Below, one piece after another: positions 11,203-21,087 of a stretch of 64,000 bases of DNA (position 1 is its first letter; each line of letters opens with the position of its first letter). Position numbers and translations under genes: made by a program. The notes below the pieces were generated by a model. That model was not told the origin of the DNA, made no database searches, and was given only the letters and a program-made list of their open reading frames with translations. The stretch is taken from positions 3,586,672-3,650,671 of the forward strand of contig KK106981.1 in assembly GCA_000611775.1 (NCBI GenBank). Reading direction: 5' to 3'. Source of the stretch: Umbilicaria muhlenbergii. Its lineage: Eukaryota; Ascomycota; Lecanoromycetes; Umbilicariales; Umbilicariaceae.

Positions 11203-12569
11203 TTACACCACCTTAACTGCACGTCTGCTCAACACATTCCTTCCTCTGCTCTTCAGCTTCGCAGATCCTTGGAGCTGCTCAGTGATCTCGAGATTTTTCG
11301 GGACTTTAGAATTGGAGATTTGCTCTTCATCGGTATTAACCATATCATTTGCTCCAATAACCGCCCAATCATCATCCCCGCACTTTGTTCTACCTCTGAC
11401 CTGAAGCATGTAGCTATGAGCTCTGTGCAAGCTCTCCACTGACCATGACAAGGGCGGAGTACACGGAGGAAATGGAGGAGTAGGTTTGGGAAAGTAGTAC
11501 AAGGCGAGCGGCTCCGAGTGCGGTAGAGATGAACAAATGAGACCCGTAGTGTATTCAGCGACCGTCCAATTCTCTGTAGGGTCCATCCACCAGGTTATGT
11601 CCGCGTTGAACTCAGCGACGGGGATCGTTTAAGTCAGTCGAGCGAGCAGACAGGTACACGGACTATGGACACAGATAACGGTCAGTAAAGATCCCAAGAT
11701 TGCCATATAGGTCTTACACTAGTCCCGCGGTAAAGAATCCTATTACAAGTAGTCTCTTTCTCAATGGCATTTGCAAACCCCAGACCGCTGGGACAGGCAG
11801 AAGAACTATCAGGATCTCCGTGAGCAAGCTGATGACGGCCTGCGAGGCAAACAGAAAGTCCTGGTTCAGACATTTCCCATTTTGCGAGACGTCCCAAGCC
11901 TTCGATACGGGTTTGCATTGGAACGCTGTGATGAAGATGTTCACAAAGCCGAATAGCACACAAAACGCCATGAGACTAAAGGCATAGCATCTGAAACAAA
12001 GCGACGGAAAGATCCGAAGGAGCATCAAAAGTATCAAGGATTTGATTAGGGTGACGATCACCAAGTAATCGAGCTGAGTGACGTAGAAATTCTGCACGTT
12101 TCTCAGTCTGACAGGCTGTGTGGTGGATACCCGTCCACCGAATCCTCACCTTCAAGGTATACCTTAGGTGCATTGAACGGGTGGTCTCGTTCATATGCAT
12201 CGCAGCTCCATGGGGGATGCAGGATAAAATGAGAATCGGTCGTAACACTCCGAATGCCTGGCGATATTTAGCCAGCTCCCAAGTGTGTTCTGTTTCTTGC
12301 TTAACCCATACCATGGACACCATGATAAGGTAGTCATCCAATCCGGGCCTTTTCACGATCAGATATCGTTTTAGTAAGCGAAGGACAACCAAGATTAGAG
12401 CAAAAGCGGTCATTGCAATCTGCACGCCTAACAGCTGCGCCCTTCGAGCTGTATAATTGACGTCGTTCAGTGAGCGTGTATTTGCCAGTGGCGTTGGTGT
12501 TTCCGACAATACTCCAGCAGTGGCGGCAATGATCATGATCATAAAAATATACAGGGGCAGCAGCGGCAT
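11203..12569 (-). pseudogene. PTH11-like rhodopsin-domain membrane protein, possibly decayed
   Basis: Multi-helix protein of the fungal CFEM-less PTH11/rhodopsin-domain group, which includes receptors for surface and host cues. Exon 1 (12569-12312) gives a hydrophobic N-terminus, QLLGVQIAMTAFALILVVLR and RPGLDDYLIMVSM. Exon 2 (12257-12150) gives FGVLRPILILSCIPHGA and MNETT. Exon 3 (12091 to about 11718) gives NFYVTQLDYLVIVTLIKSLI, LLMLLRIFP, ITAFQCKPVSKAWD and AVISLLTEILIVLLPVPAVW, all typical. The last part reads DITWWMDPTENWTVAEYTTG and LICSSLP (frame ending at 11203). Between exon 3 and this part I cannot find one open, correctly phased route: the expected sixth helix is interrupted by an in-frame TAA near 11629 unless a 109-nt intron removes the helix. 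Either the gene is decaying or the intron is unusual. Family firm, integrity doubtful. Confidence 0.7.
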
Positions 12570-13290
12570 TGAGAAGAGTAGGAATAATGCATTAGGTAGT
12601 CGAAGCCATGATAGACGGCACAATACATACACGTGGGAAACATGACTATAGCAGATGAAGCAAATATGAAGCTTGGCAAAGGACAAATTATCCACGGTAC
12701 AGGCAGGAAGAGACGGTAGAAACTGATTGTCCGGCGAGGCAGGTACATTCGACCAAGGCTGACCTCCAAGCTTTCAGCCATGCACCATATGAGGGCGGCC
12801 GATGATGATTAGAGTGAGTGCAAGTATGATGATTCCGTGACAATGAAGCATACTTCATCTCCGCTGTGCGCCCAAGCCCACTTTTTGGGTGGAAAGGTAA
12901 CGCCATCTCCCATTCCCAGAGATGATGCCCGCAGGACAGCAAGATCCGAGGCTGAGACCTGACTGCTCTTCGGGGACCAATTGATAAGACTGCTATGATT
13001 TCGAGCCTTAATTGCAGTCTTGTTAGAAGCTACCTGGTGTTTCTGGCGAGGTAGTCACGGAATTCTCATAAGAACTTGCATTCTCGAGTCTTTTGAGGGC
13101 GCAGAGAGGGTCTAAGAACTCCTCGAACATTCTAGCCAATCAAATCTGCAGCTTAAGTCAGCCACCCACGCTAGTCTCTATTCATCACATCAACCATCGA
13201 AACCCGCATCATCCTTTTGCCCCACGACCCCAAAAGATCGCCGTTGTTTTCTTCTGTCCTGCCATTCCTATTCTTCTGTAAATTGGAACG
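12570..13290. promoter_or_regulatory. divergent promoter region of the PTH11-like gene and NDUFS7
   Basis: 720 nt between two divergent start codons. The last 90 nt before the NDUFS7 ATG are C/T-rich (CATCCTTTTGCCCC ... CTGTCCTGCCATTCC), typical of fungal transcription start regions. No specific factor site is claimed. Confidence 0.4.
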
Positions 13291-14152
13291 ATGTTCGCAT
13301 CAGCACGATCGACCGCCGCTCTGGCATTGAGAGGTATTGCAAATATTGACTCTGATCGGAACGCCACCCATAGCTAAACCCATCTATCTACAGCCAAGCC
13401 ATCGACCGCCCTTCTTCCTCTACGAGCTGTACCCTCCGCATTCATATCTTCCACCTCGGCAAAACCAGCCACTGCAATCCAAAGATCACACGATGTAGAA
13501 GGTCCGCCACTTAGCGTTACGGGCAAGCCGCGCCGGGAGGTGCCTTTGCCCAGTCAAGAGAAGAAGGAGGGGGTTATGCAATACGCACTGTACGTACCAC
13601 AGGCTCACCTGCACTTCTGACTAAAAATTCTGTCCACGGCTTGGTGGAAAGCGGCCGCTTTTCGTTGCTTGGCCTCTCAGTACTGATATCGCTCACCTCA
13701 GAACTACACTCGACCAAATCGCCAATTGGGCTCGCCAAAGCTCTCTTTGGCCCATGACCTTCGGCCTGGCCTGCTGCGCCGTTGAGATGATGCACCTTTC
13801 CACCCCTCGCTACGATCAAGACCGTCTCGGTATAATTTTCCGCGCTTCGCCTCGCCAATCCGACGTCATGATTGTCGCCGGCACTCTCACCAACAAAATG
13901 GCTCCAGCACTACGGCAAGTCTACGACCAGATGCCGGATCCTAGATGGGTGATCAGTATGGGAAGTTGCGCCAACGGTGGTGGGTACTATCACTACAGTT
14001 ACAGTGTTACAAGAGGCTGTGATCGCATTGTACCTGTAGACATTTACGTGCCTGGGTGTCCGCCGACGAGTGAAGCATTGATGTACGGAGTTTTTCAGCT
14101 GCAGAAGAAGATGAGGCATACTCGGATTACGCGTATGTGGTACAGGAAGTAG
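13291..14152 (+). CDS. NDUFS7: complex I 20-kDa iron-sulfur subunit (NDUFS7/PSST/NuoB)
   Basis: A 229-aa subunit of mitochondrial NADH:ubiquinone oxidoreductase that holds cluster N2 next to the quinone site. Exons 13291-13333, 13394-13589 and 13702-14152 (phases 1 and 2). The N-terminus [14 protein letters not shown] with later Arg/Ser content looks like a mitochondrial presequence. The mature part begins near [20 protein letters not shown]. Cluster ligands are visible: the tandem Cys in [10 protein letters not shown], Cys in MGSCANGGG and Cys in [30 protein letters not shown] and the end RITRMWYRK are family-typical. Intron 1 follows within the presequence, a common arrangement for fungal mitochondrial genes. 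Very firm. Confidence 0.97.
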
Positions 14153-15324
14153 ATGGAGAAAGTAGAAGGTCAATCCGTAGGCTTGCTCACAGCATGCGGG
14201 CGGAATGGGTTTGGGCCCCCGCAGACAATGATGTGCTTTTCGGGGCGTTCGGAGTTGTAAGATAGTGTCTTCGGTACATAAGATTCTCTTCAAACTGCGG
14301 CAGTCAAAGTTAGTCTACCCTGTCAATGCGAGGATGCATCATAAGAGGACAGCCTCATGGCAGAACTACAAGCACCGCCCGGGCCGGTGTACCTGTTCTA
14401 TCCTTTCGGAGCCGTCACATCAATAACCTAAGCTTCCGCTCGTGCAATGAATAGTGAAGATCGCTGGGAAGTAACTTCAGAGGCTCGTGATAACCCCAGC
14501 CTTGTAAGCAGAACGCTCACGACCACCAGCGGCACTCCATCAAACTAAATGGCGGGTTACTTTTGGAAATTGGGGACATCCTGATGGACTAATAACCATA
14601 ATAACATCGGGAAGAGAGTCAATGTACGCAGATTTTGGAAGTCACTGAGGGCGCTAAGGTTTGCCCTCCTAGCATTGCTGATGATCAGGTTCATTGCTGA
14701 TCTGCTGCTGAGGATCGCCCGGTCTTTCCTCTGAAAACTGCCAAGTCATCTTATTGTACCCCTGAGCCATCGTAAGGAATGGCCCACATAACTCAATCCC
14801 TTGCAGCGTGTACACCGCTTCTTCCACGAAGCTGCACTCTCGCACACCGCCACAACAGCCCTCAACCAACACGGTGGGCAGTGGCCGGCTTCCACGCCTC
14901 CGGTGACCGCTGTCACTCACCCTTAGGAGTGGGGGGGCGGTAATCGTGCAAATGGTGAGCATTGATGATCGCGTCATTGCAGTAACATAAAGCCGTTTTG
15001 TGCCGATTGACGGTGACATGCCTTTCAGGACTATTCCGACAAACGTTTGAACAACCGACTTGGAAACACAGGTTGGTCCCCAAATCCACTGTATATGGCT
15101 GGAAGAATATACCCGCTGGCGCTCCAGGGTAATGGTGAGCTAGGGCTGATGAGCTGTGGCCGATGTGAACGATCAGTAGCGACAAGGTCGAAGGTGTGCT
15201 TGTTTTGGATACCTGAAGGATATACACAACCCGTGGGCGTCTATTTCGGCTCAGGGCTTGCTTCGGGTCCTCTTCGTAATAGAGGGGATTTAGGCCTTAT
15301 GCCTACCGTCTCACGAGGAGGCTC
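14153..15324. other. convergent intergenic region with one doubtful minus-strand ORF
   Basis: Lies between the 3' ends of NDUFS7 and MCT1. The minus-strand frame 15019-14669 (116 codons from the ATG MSPSIGTKRLYV) contains CCGGVRECSFVEEAVYTLQG and MAQGYNKMTWQFSEE. It has a canonical GTGAGT donor at about 14933 and a TTGAG acceptor near 14877 that would remove an Arg-rich stretch in frame. No family recognised; it could be a small unknown gene or chance. Confidence 0.3.
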
Positions 15325-16642
15325 TCAGTCGCCTGCATCTAGGCCTTCCGTCTCTTCCAAGGCCCGCAATACCAGCTCTGCCTCTTTAGGTCCACTGATA
15401 CCCCACACTCCACCGCCTCTAACCACGTCTTTCCCTCTCATGCCAACCTCTTTGCCGACGAGATTCCTGCCTACCTTTCCCGGCCCTATGCCCACCCATC
15501 TTCTAATTCCTACCTCCTGATCAAGATATTTGACACTATCCCACCATTGGACAGTCTCCACGCATTGTCGAGCGAGTAGATCCTTCAGGTCTGCAGCCGA
15601 TTCGAATGGTCTAGCCGAAACATTGGATACGCAGGGAAATCTTCCAGGAAATGTAATTGTTGTCTTAGAGAGTATGCTCCGCATGATCTCTGCAGCCGGG
15701 GCCATGATGGGCGAGTGAAATGGGCTATCACTCTTCAACCTCACATTTCTTGGGTCATGACCACCAAACTGCCGCAGTTGCACAAGAAGCGTATTTATCC
15801 GCTCGATACTCCCACTCAACACGATCTGGTTCTTGCTGTTGACATTCGCTATCAGCACTTGCTGAATTGGGGGAGCATTGAAGCTGGAATCATCTTTAGA
15901 GCCGGGAGATGAGTGCCCCAAAAATTCGTGAATTGCGGAGATGAGCGACGAGAGCTGGCCAGGTTCGCATACCAACGCTACCATGCCAAACTCACCGCCA
16001 TCGGCGAGCGAAGCTTCGCGGCTACATCGTGCCATGGTTTCTGCTCGCCGTCGAACCAACTTCAAAGCATCAATGTAATTCAAATAGCCACCTGCAACAA
16101 GTGCAGCAAACTCGCCAAGAGAATGGCCCAAGGTGACGTCGACGCGGTCATGAGTTTTGAAACCAAGCTCTCCCTCGAGGACGCGCAGTATCATTATACT
16201 AGTGGCCATGATAGCGGGTTGCGCGTTCTCGGTGGCCATGAGGGTGGAGTTGGGTCCCTCTTCGATGATCCGCGAAAGCGGAGTAGAGAGAGTATGGTCC
16301 ATCTCCTCAAGAAATGGCTTGCAGGTTCTTGGAAATGCCTCGAGCCATGGGGTTATCATTCCCACTCTTTGCACGCCCTGGCCTATGACCGTTACTCTCC
16401 ACTCCAACCAAGAGAAGAGAGGGGTTCATACCGGGGAAGAAGATGGCAGTGCGGGAGCGTTTGGCTGGAGCTGTTGACGCCCATCTTCCGCAAAAGAGCG
16501 CCCCGCGAAATTCTTTCGAGATAGGCAAAGCACCACCAATGGTACCTGTAAAATGAGGGGGAATTGGTCTGGCTGGTGAGATGCTACCAGATGGCCTGCA
16601 TCCCCTCCAAAACTCCCACGACCTGGCCGCTGACCTCTGCAT
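15325..16642 (-). CDS. MCT1: mitochondrial malonyl-CoA:ACP transacylase
   Basis: A 422-aa FabD-type transacylase that loads malonate on mitochondrial acyl carrier protein for type II fatty acid (and so lipoate) synthesis. Exons 16642-16432 and 16382-15325 are joined by a 49-nt intron inside FFPG|QGVQRVGM, the first conserved motif. Further motifs: ENAQPAIMATS, the nucleophile elbow GHSLGEFAAL, IANVNSKNQIVLSGS, and SDSPFHSPIMAPA with the catalytic His, then a WVGIGPGKVGRNL end. The first 45 residues are rich in Arg and Ser (MQRSAARSWEFWRGCRPSG), consistent with mitochondrial import. All catalytic elements are intact. The gene is convergent with NDUFS7 over 1.2 kb. Confidence 0.93.
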
Positions 16643-19600
16643 CGTACGAGTCGACTTCTAAGCTCACTTGATTCTCAAGGATGACACGAGACTCTACAGC
16701 ATGACGCTCTTTAGTCGGAGCAAATAAGTGTTGCGCGCTGTAGCTCTGGACATCACGGTTCGGGGAACTGATATCGGGCGTCGGCGGTTAGCTACATTGG
16801 CCGAGGGCCGGCAAACCGCAGTAACATTCCTCCGAGTCAAAGCCCTAAATCTTTTCGAATCAAAGCTTTAGATCTTACACGGAACCATCATAAGGGCATC
16901 GGTTGTGTTCTGGGCCGATGGGTGCAATAGTCTTGCATGGTTGCATGCAGATTCTATCTGGTTTGTAGACGAGGTGCTTTATTCTATTTGATCTGAGCTT
17001 CCTCTGGCGTTTTCGATGCAGTCTCATATTTAATTACTTGCCTACGGAGGTCGCCAACTACCCTGGAGGTGTTCAAACCGCTCATGTAATTACAGAACCG
17101 AGGCACCTTGCTCCATTCAAGAACAGAAATTGCTCCGTGAGGTGGAGTAGGACGCACGCTACCACGCCAAACTGAATGAATGGCAAGGACAACCACCAGC
17201 TTTGCAGAGCACATCTCAAATCCATCAGCTCTATTGGTAGCTCGACAGTACCTATTAGCGGAAGCTCCAGAAGAGTCTCGTCCACCCTGCCTGGCCTTGC
17301 TGGCCACATCTCCCTCTCCCGACATCAGTTTGTGTGCTACTATACGCATAGTAAGCGCCAGGAATGGCTTTTGAAGGATCAGCCAACATGAACATAGAGA
17401 TAAATCGTAGTACCGATGGGCTTTGGACGATACTAGACCACGTGGAGTGACTGTGCCTCTGATAACAGTAGACGGGGAGTCGTACAAGGGCACCAGATGA
17501 ATTCGTGCCACACGCGGTCAAACTTCTGCATCATGGAGAGACACGGAAAAATTAACAATGAGCTCGTCTTTCTCGGAATGTCCAAGACAGAAATGACTGA
17601 CTCGAGCAGGCAGCAATAGTAAGTCTGGTTGTTGCGAAGGCCAAAGATGGAGTGGAAGCGCTGCGGCTTCAAATTCTGGTTGACAGGAATTTGAAGCTGC
17701 TGAGAATCTGCAGTAGTAATTTCAAAGAGAATCTTAAGGCAAGCTATGCACGTCGTCCTTGCCAAGGTGGTGAGCAGAAGATGAAATTGCAGATCAGTTA
17801 GAAGCCGTATGCAGTCATTCAGCATTAAGCAAGACTATGCCGGTGCCCTCAGCAGGCGCCGATGCGAACATCTCGCATTTCCCCATCAATTGGCGCACGG
17901 CTTGGGAAGCAACAGAGACGCCAAGGGCCCGATGGGTTAGCGCAGCGTGGTGATCTTTCTGTACCATTGTATGCTGATATGTTGTACGCAGCACTGAGAT
18001 CGGCGGCTAACATCTGCAGTAGAAAATGTAACGCTGGTCGCTTGTTCTAAACAACAGTCATGCAGCAAGCACTCGTAACGCAACACCTTGCCATCAACAG
18101 TGCAACACAAGGGGCAACGCGTTTCTCCAACCTCTTTAAGCTCAGGTCACACGCTCAGAGGCCTAGAGGCTTAGAGGCTTGAGACGCTTGGGGCGACTGG
18201 AATACGAAGGAAGCTTCCGATGGGCCGATCATATTGCTCGAGACGCAGGCAAGATGTACCTTTATTGAGGCGTGGTGGCTCCTGCAATACTTTAGGTACA
18301 TGGACGTAACGCTTTGACTTTTGAGTCTTCATATTCATTCCGGCGTCTTGCTAACCTTGTCGGCTCACTCGGCTGCGAACATATGGTACCAATAGGGTGT
18401 ACTTCCCTGCCGCGATTGGTGTTGGCTTTACAGGTTCAATGTTGGCCGTTGGCGACTGGAGGATTATCTTTATTGACCACGACCAAAACCGGCTAGAAAG
18501 CCAGACAGGAGACACGCTTGTATACAAGCCCTCAGCCCTCAGCCTGCCTGCCCGCCCATTCATTCCATCGCTCGGGGTGCTAAGCGCAGGCCGCAGGCCG
18601 CTTTCCTGCAACACCCTTTTTACAACACCACGACTTCGAAACGTCCCATGTTGTGTTCACTCAATCTCAACCGGCTTTTGACATTCCTGTGCCATCCTAT
18701 AGGAGCCGAAAGAGGACTGTTGCATAAGCGGCACCGATATGGTCGTTTCCCGCAGCGTCGTGAAGACGTTTTGAAAGCTGTGCATGTGCGAAAATTAAAT
18801 TTGCCCTCTACCAGCATCAAATGGACGTACAGCTTCAACGGCGCCCATGTGGCCTCACCGTTTCCGAGCAGGCCAATAAATAATCGGTGTTGGCCCATCA
18901 CCACTTGCTGTTCTTCCAAGTAACCCAGCGTTCCATGATCCTATCTCTACCACTAAAAGCCACACATAGTAACCATGATGCCGACCACAATCCATAGATC
19001 GTGTTATTGTCTTCGTGAGATTCCTCTACTTACTGTGCCAGCCCCTCGCATGAGTGGTGGAATTACCGCTCGAAGGGGCCAGCTCTTGTCTGATCAGGTG
19101 AAGGGTTCCAAGACATCACGTCCAACAGATGGCTGTTGTTCTTTCTTCCGGAAGTATCCAATGTCTCAGAGTATAGTTCGTCTCCTGGCTGTCCGGTGTG
19201 GCCTATCTCTCTTTAGGTAATCGCCATCGCCCACGGCCCTTGTCCTTGGCCCGGGTCCTGGGTGCTGCGGGCGTGAGGAATATAAGCGCCGTTTGACGAT
19301 CAACCAATAGCCGTGGATCAACACGACGGCCCTCGCTCTGATTCACCCGAATCGTTCGCACGGATGGTATGCAGCAAGAGTCAAACGCCTGCGACACTGC
19401 GACCGTTTTGCGTGGAGCAGGCAAGTGCTCGAGTGGCATGGCTCCTCAGGCTCGCTGGACCAGTGAGGACTGAACAGCACGCACTGAGTACCACTCATAG
19501 TGCACCTTCCAGCCGGACCCTGGCCCTTGGCGCCCCGTGCAACAGTGCCAGAGTGGGGAGAGTGCCGGATATTGCTGGCGCTGCGATTAACATGATTACT

Positions 19601-21087
19601 CCCACACCCTTGCGCTTACTCTCCCGTGCGGAAGTATTCAGGCTGCCTTTTGGGGCTGGCGAACGCCGCAAGCGCTGCCAACCGAGTGATGAGTGACGAA
19701 TGTTCCGTATTCCGTACGGAAGTACACTATCATTTATGGGATGAGCACAGCCGCCTCACTCCCCATGCTCCCTGGCCCATGGCCCATGGCCCATGCCCCT
19801 GTGGCCCATACCCCTGTGCCCCGTGCTTCGTCCGTTCCCCATGGCATGAGCAACGAGAGCTCACGCCAATCCGAATGGTTAACGGTCGACAGACTCGACA
19901 GCCCTCCCCCCTTCCCCCTCCCCCTCCCTTCGCCTCCCCGATTTTCCCTCCAGGATGCGTTGAGGATGATGGGCGGCAGGCATCATCAGACTTTACCACT
20001 GCGCCGGGTGCCCGGCTCTCCTCGTTCTCCTTGTTTTTCGCCTCCTGCATCTCGCACCTTCTGTGCAGAATTCCACCTTTGCGGATGGCGGATGGCTGAT
20101 GACGGATGACTGATGGCCAATGGCCAAGACTAAAAATACGAATAGGAAGCATGCTACGACCTAGGCACGGAATGCGGAATGCCATGTATCATGTTGATGA
20201 CTGTCCCTTTTCCCTTTTCCCGTTTCCCTTTTCCCCATTGCACATGAAACTGAACCGCGCAGGCAAGCGAGCCTCAGCCGTTTTGCGCATTTGCCGATGG
20301 AGAGCCCTCCCGCGCTACTTTTAGTACCGCTCTAAGAGCAACACTGTCACCTTCGACCTTGGGCATCAACACCTGCACGCTGCTTTCCCACTCCAACCAC
20401 CACACCACCCCACAAACCTTCCCCCGACCTTTTCCCCGATCTCTGTTCATTCTCGAGTGTCATTGTCCACGTTGCGCAAGCAAGTATCACAACAGAGCCA
20501 AGTCTGCTACCGACGTCCATTTCTACTGCGTTCAATCGTGCGCTTCTTTCGTCTGAGCGGTTGTAGACGCACCAAGCGCCGTTGAGTCCAATATCCTTCG
20601 CGACAACGCACTCATCGCTATTCTTTGCTTTCATTCCAACGTATCTGGCCTTTCTGAGTAGCTGAGAACACTGTCAAGTAACGGCGCTGCTGAAAAGTCG
20701 CCGTCGCCGCGCCTACTAAGCGCGCCAGGGCTCCAGCACCACTTCGCCCGTTTTTGGGCGGCCAAGTGGAGGACTGAGCCTTCTAGCTCGGGCTTCACAC
20801 CAGACCTCTCTGTTAGGTGCTAGTCGGGGCTGTTGCTTCACTGTGAGCGTCTCCGGTGATCAACGCAAGTCATCCTCTCGAAGGTTTTAGAATTACTCAA
20901 ACTCTTTCAGCCTGCGCGCGAGGAACTTCTGGACCACAGCTTCCTCTTCAAGTCTACTCTGGGTAGTAAGGCTGTTAATCTGAAAGGGGCTTTTTGGATC
21001 TCCCTGCTACAGTCAGTCAACAGCGCGAGACTCATCGGCGTCTAACGCGGCAAGTGCGCAACTGTTTAGCCCTCCCCGGCGTCAGCC
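16643..21087. other. gene-poor region with low-complexity blocks
   Basis: About 4.4 kb without a gene I can support. Minus-strand frames near 17000-17800 contain hydrophobic patches but no family, and their splice sites do not give a consistent model. Simple-sequence blocks: AGAGGCTT-like units near 18155-18185; GGCCCATG repeated near 19775-19800; a C/T tract near 19905-19950; GGATGGCT/GATGACT-type repeats near 20080-20125; TTTCCC repeats near 20200-20240. A short hairpin (CGCCC, loop GTTTTT, GGGCG) lies at 20745-20760. The last 700 nt are probably the promoter and leader of the Zn2Cys6 gene. Confidence 0.45.
19773..20240. repeat. cluster of simple tandem repeats
   Basis: Four adjacent simple-sequence blocks: GGCCCATG-type units, a polypyrimidine tract of CCCCTT words, GGATGGCT/GATGACT-type units, and CCCTTT units. 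They are imperfect. Long frames read through them (for example a minus frame at about 19730-20185) are composition artefacts. Confidence 0.6.

Noticed and set aside
17920-18010. tRNA-like A box (GGGTTAGCGCAG)
   Set aside because: No T-loop sequence follows at the right distance and no cloverleaf forms.
19626-20185. Overlapping Pro-rich ORFs on both strands
   Set aside because: Open only because simple repeats lack stops; no splice or family support.
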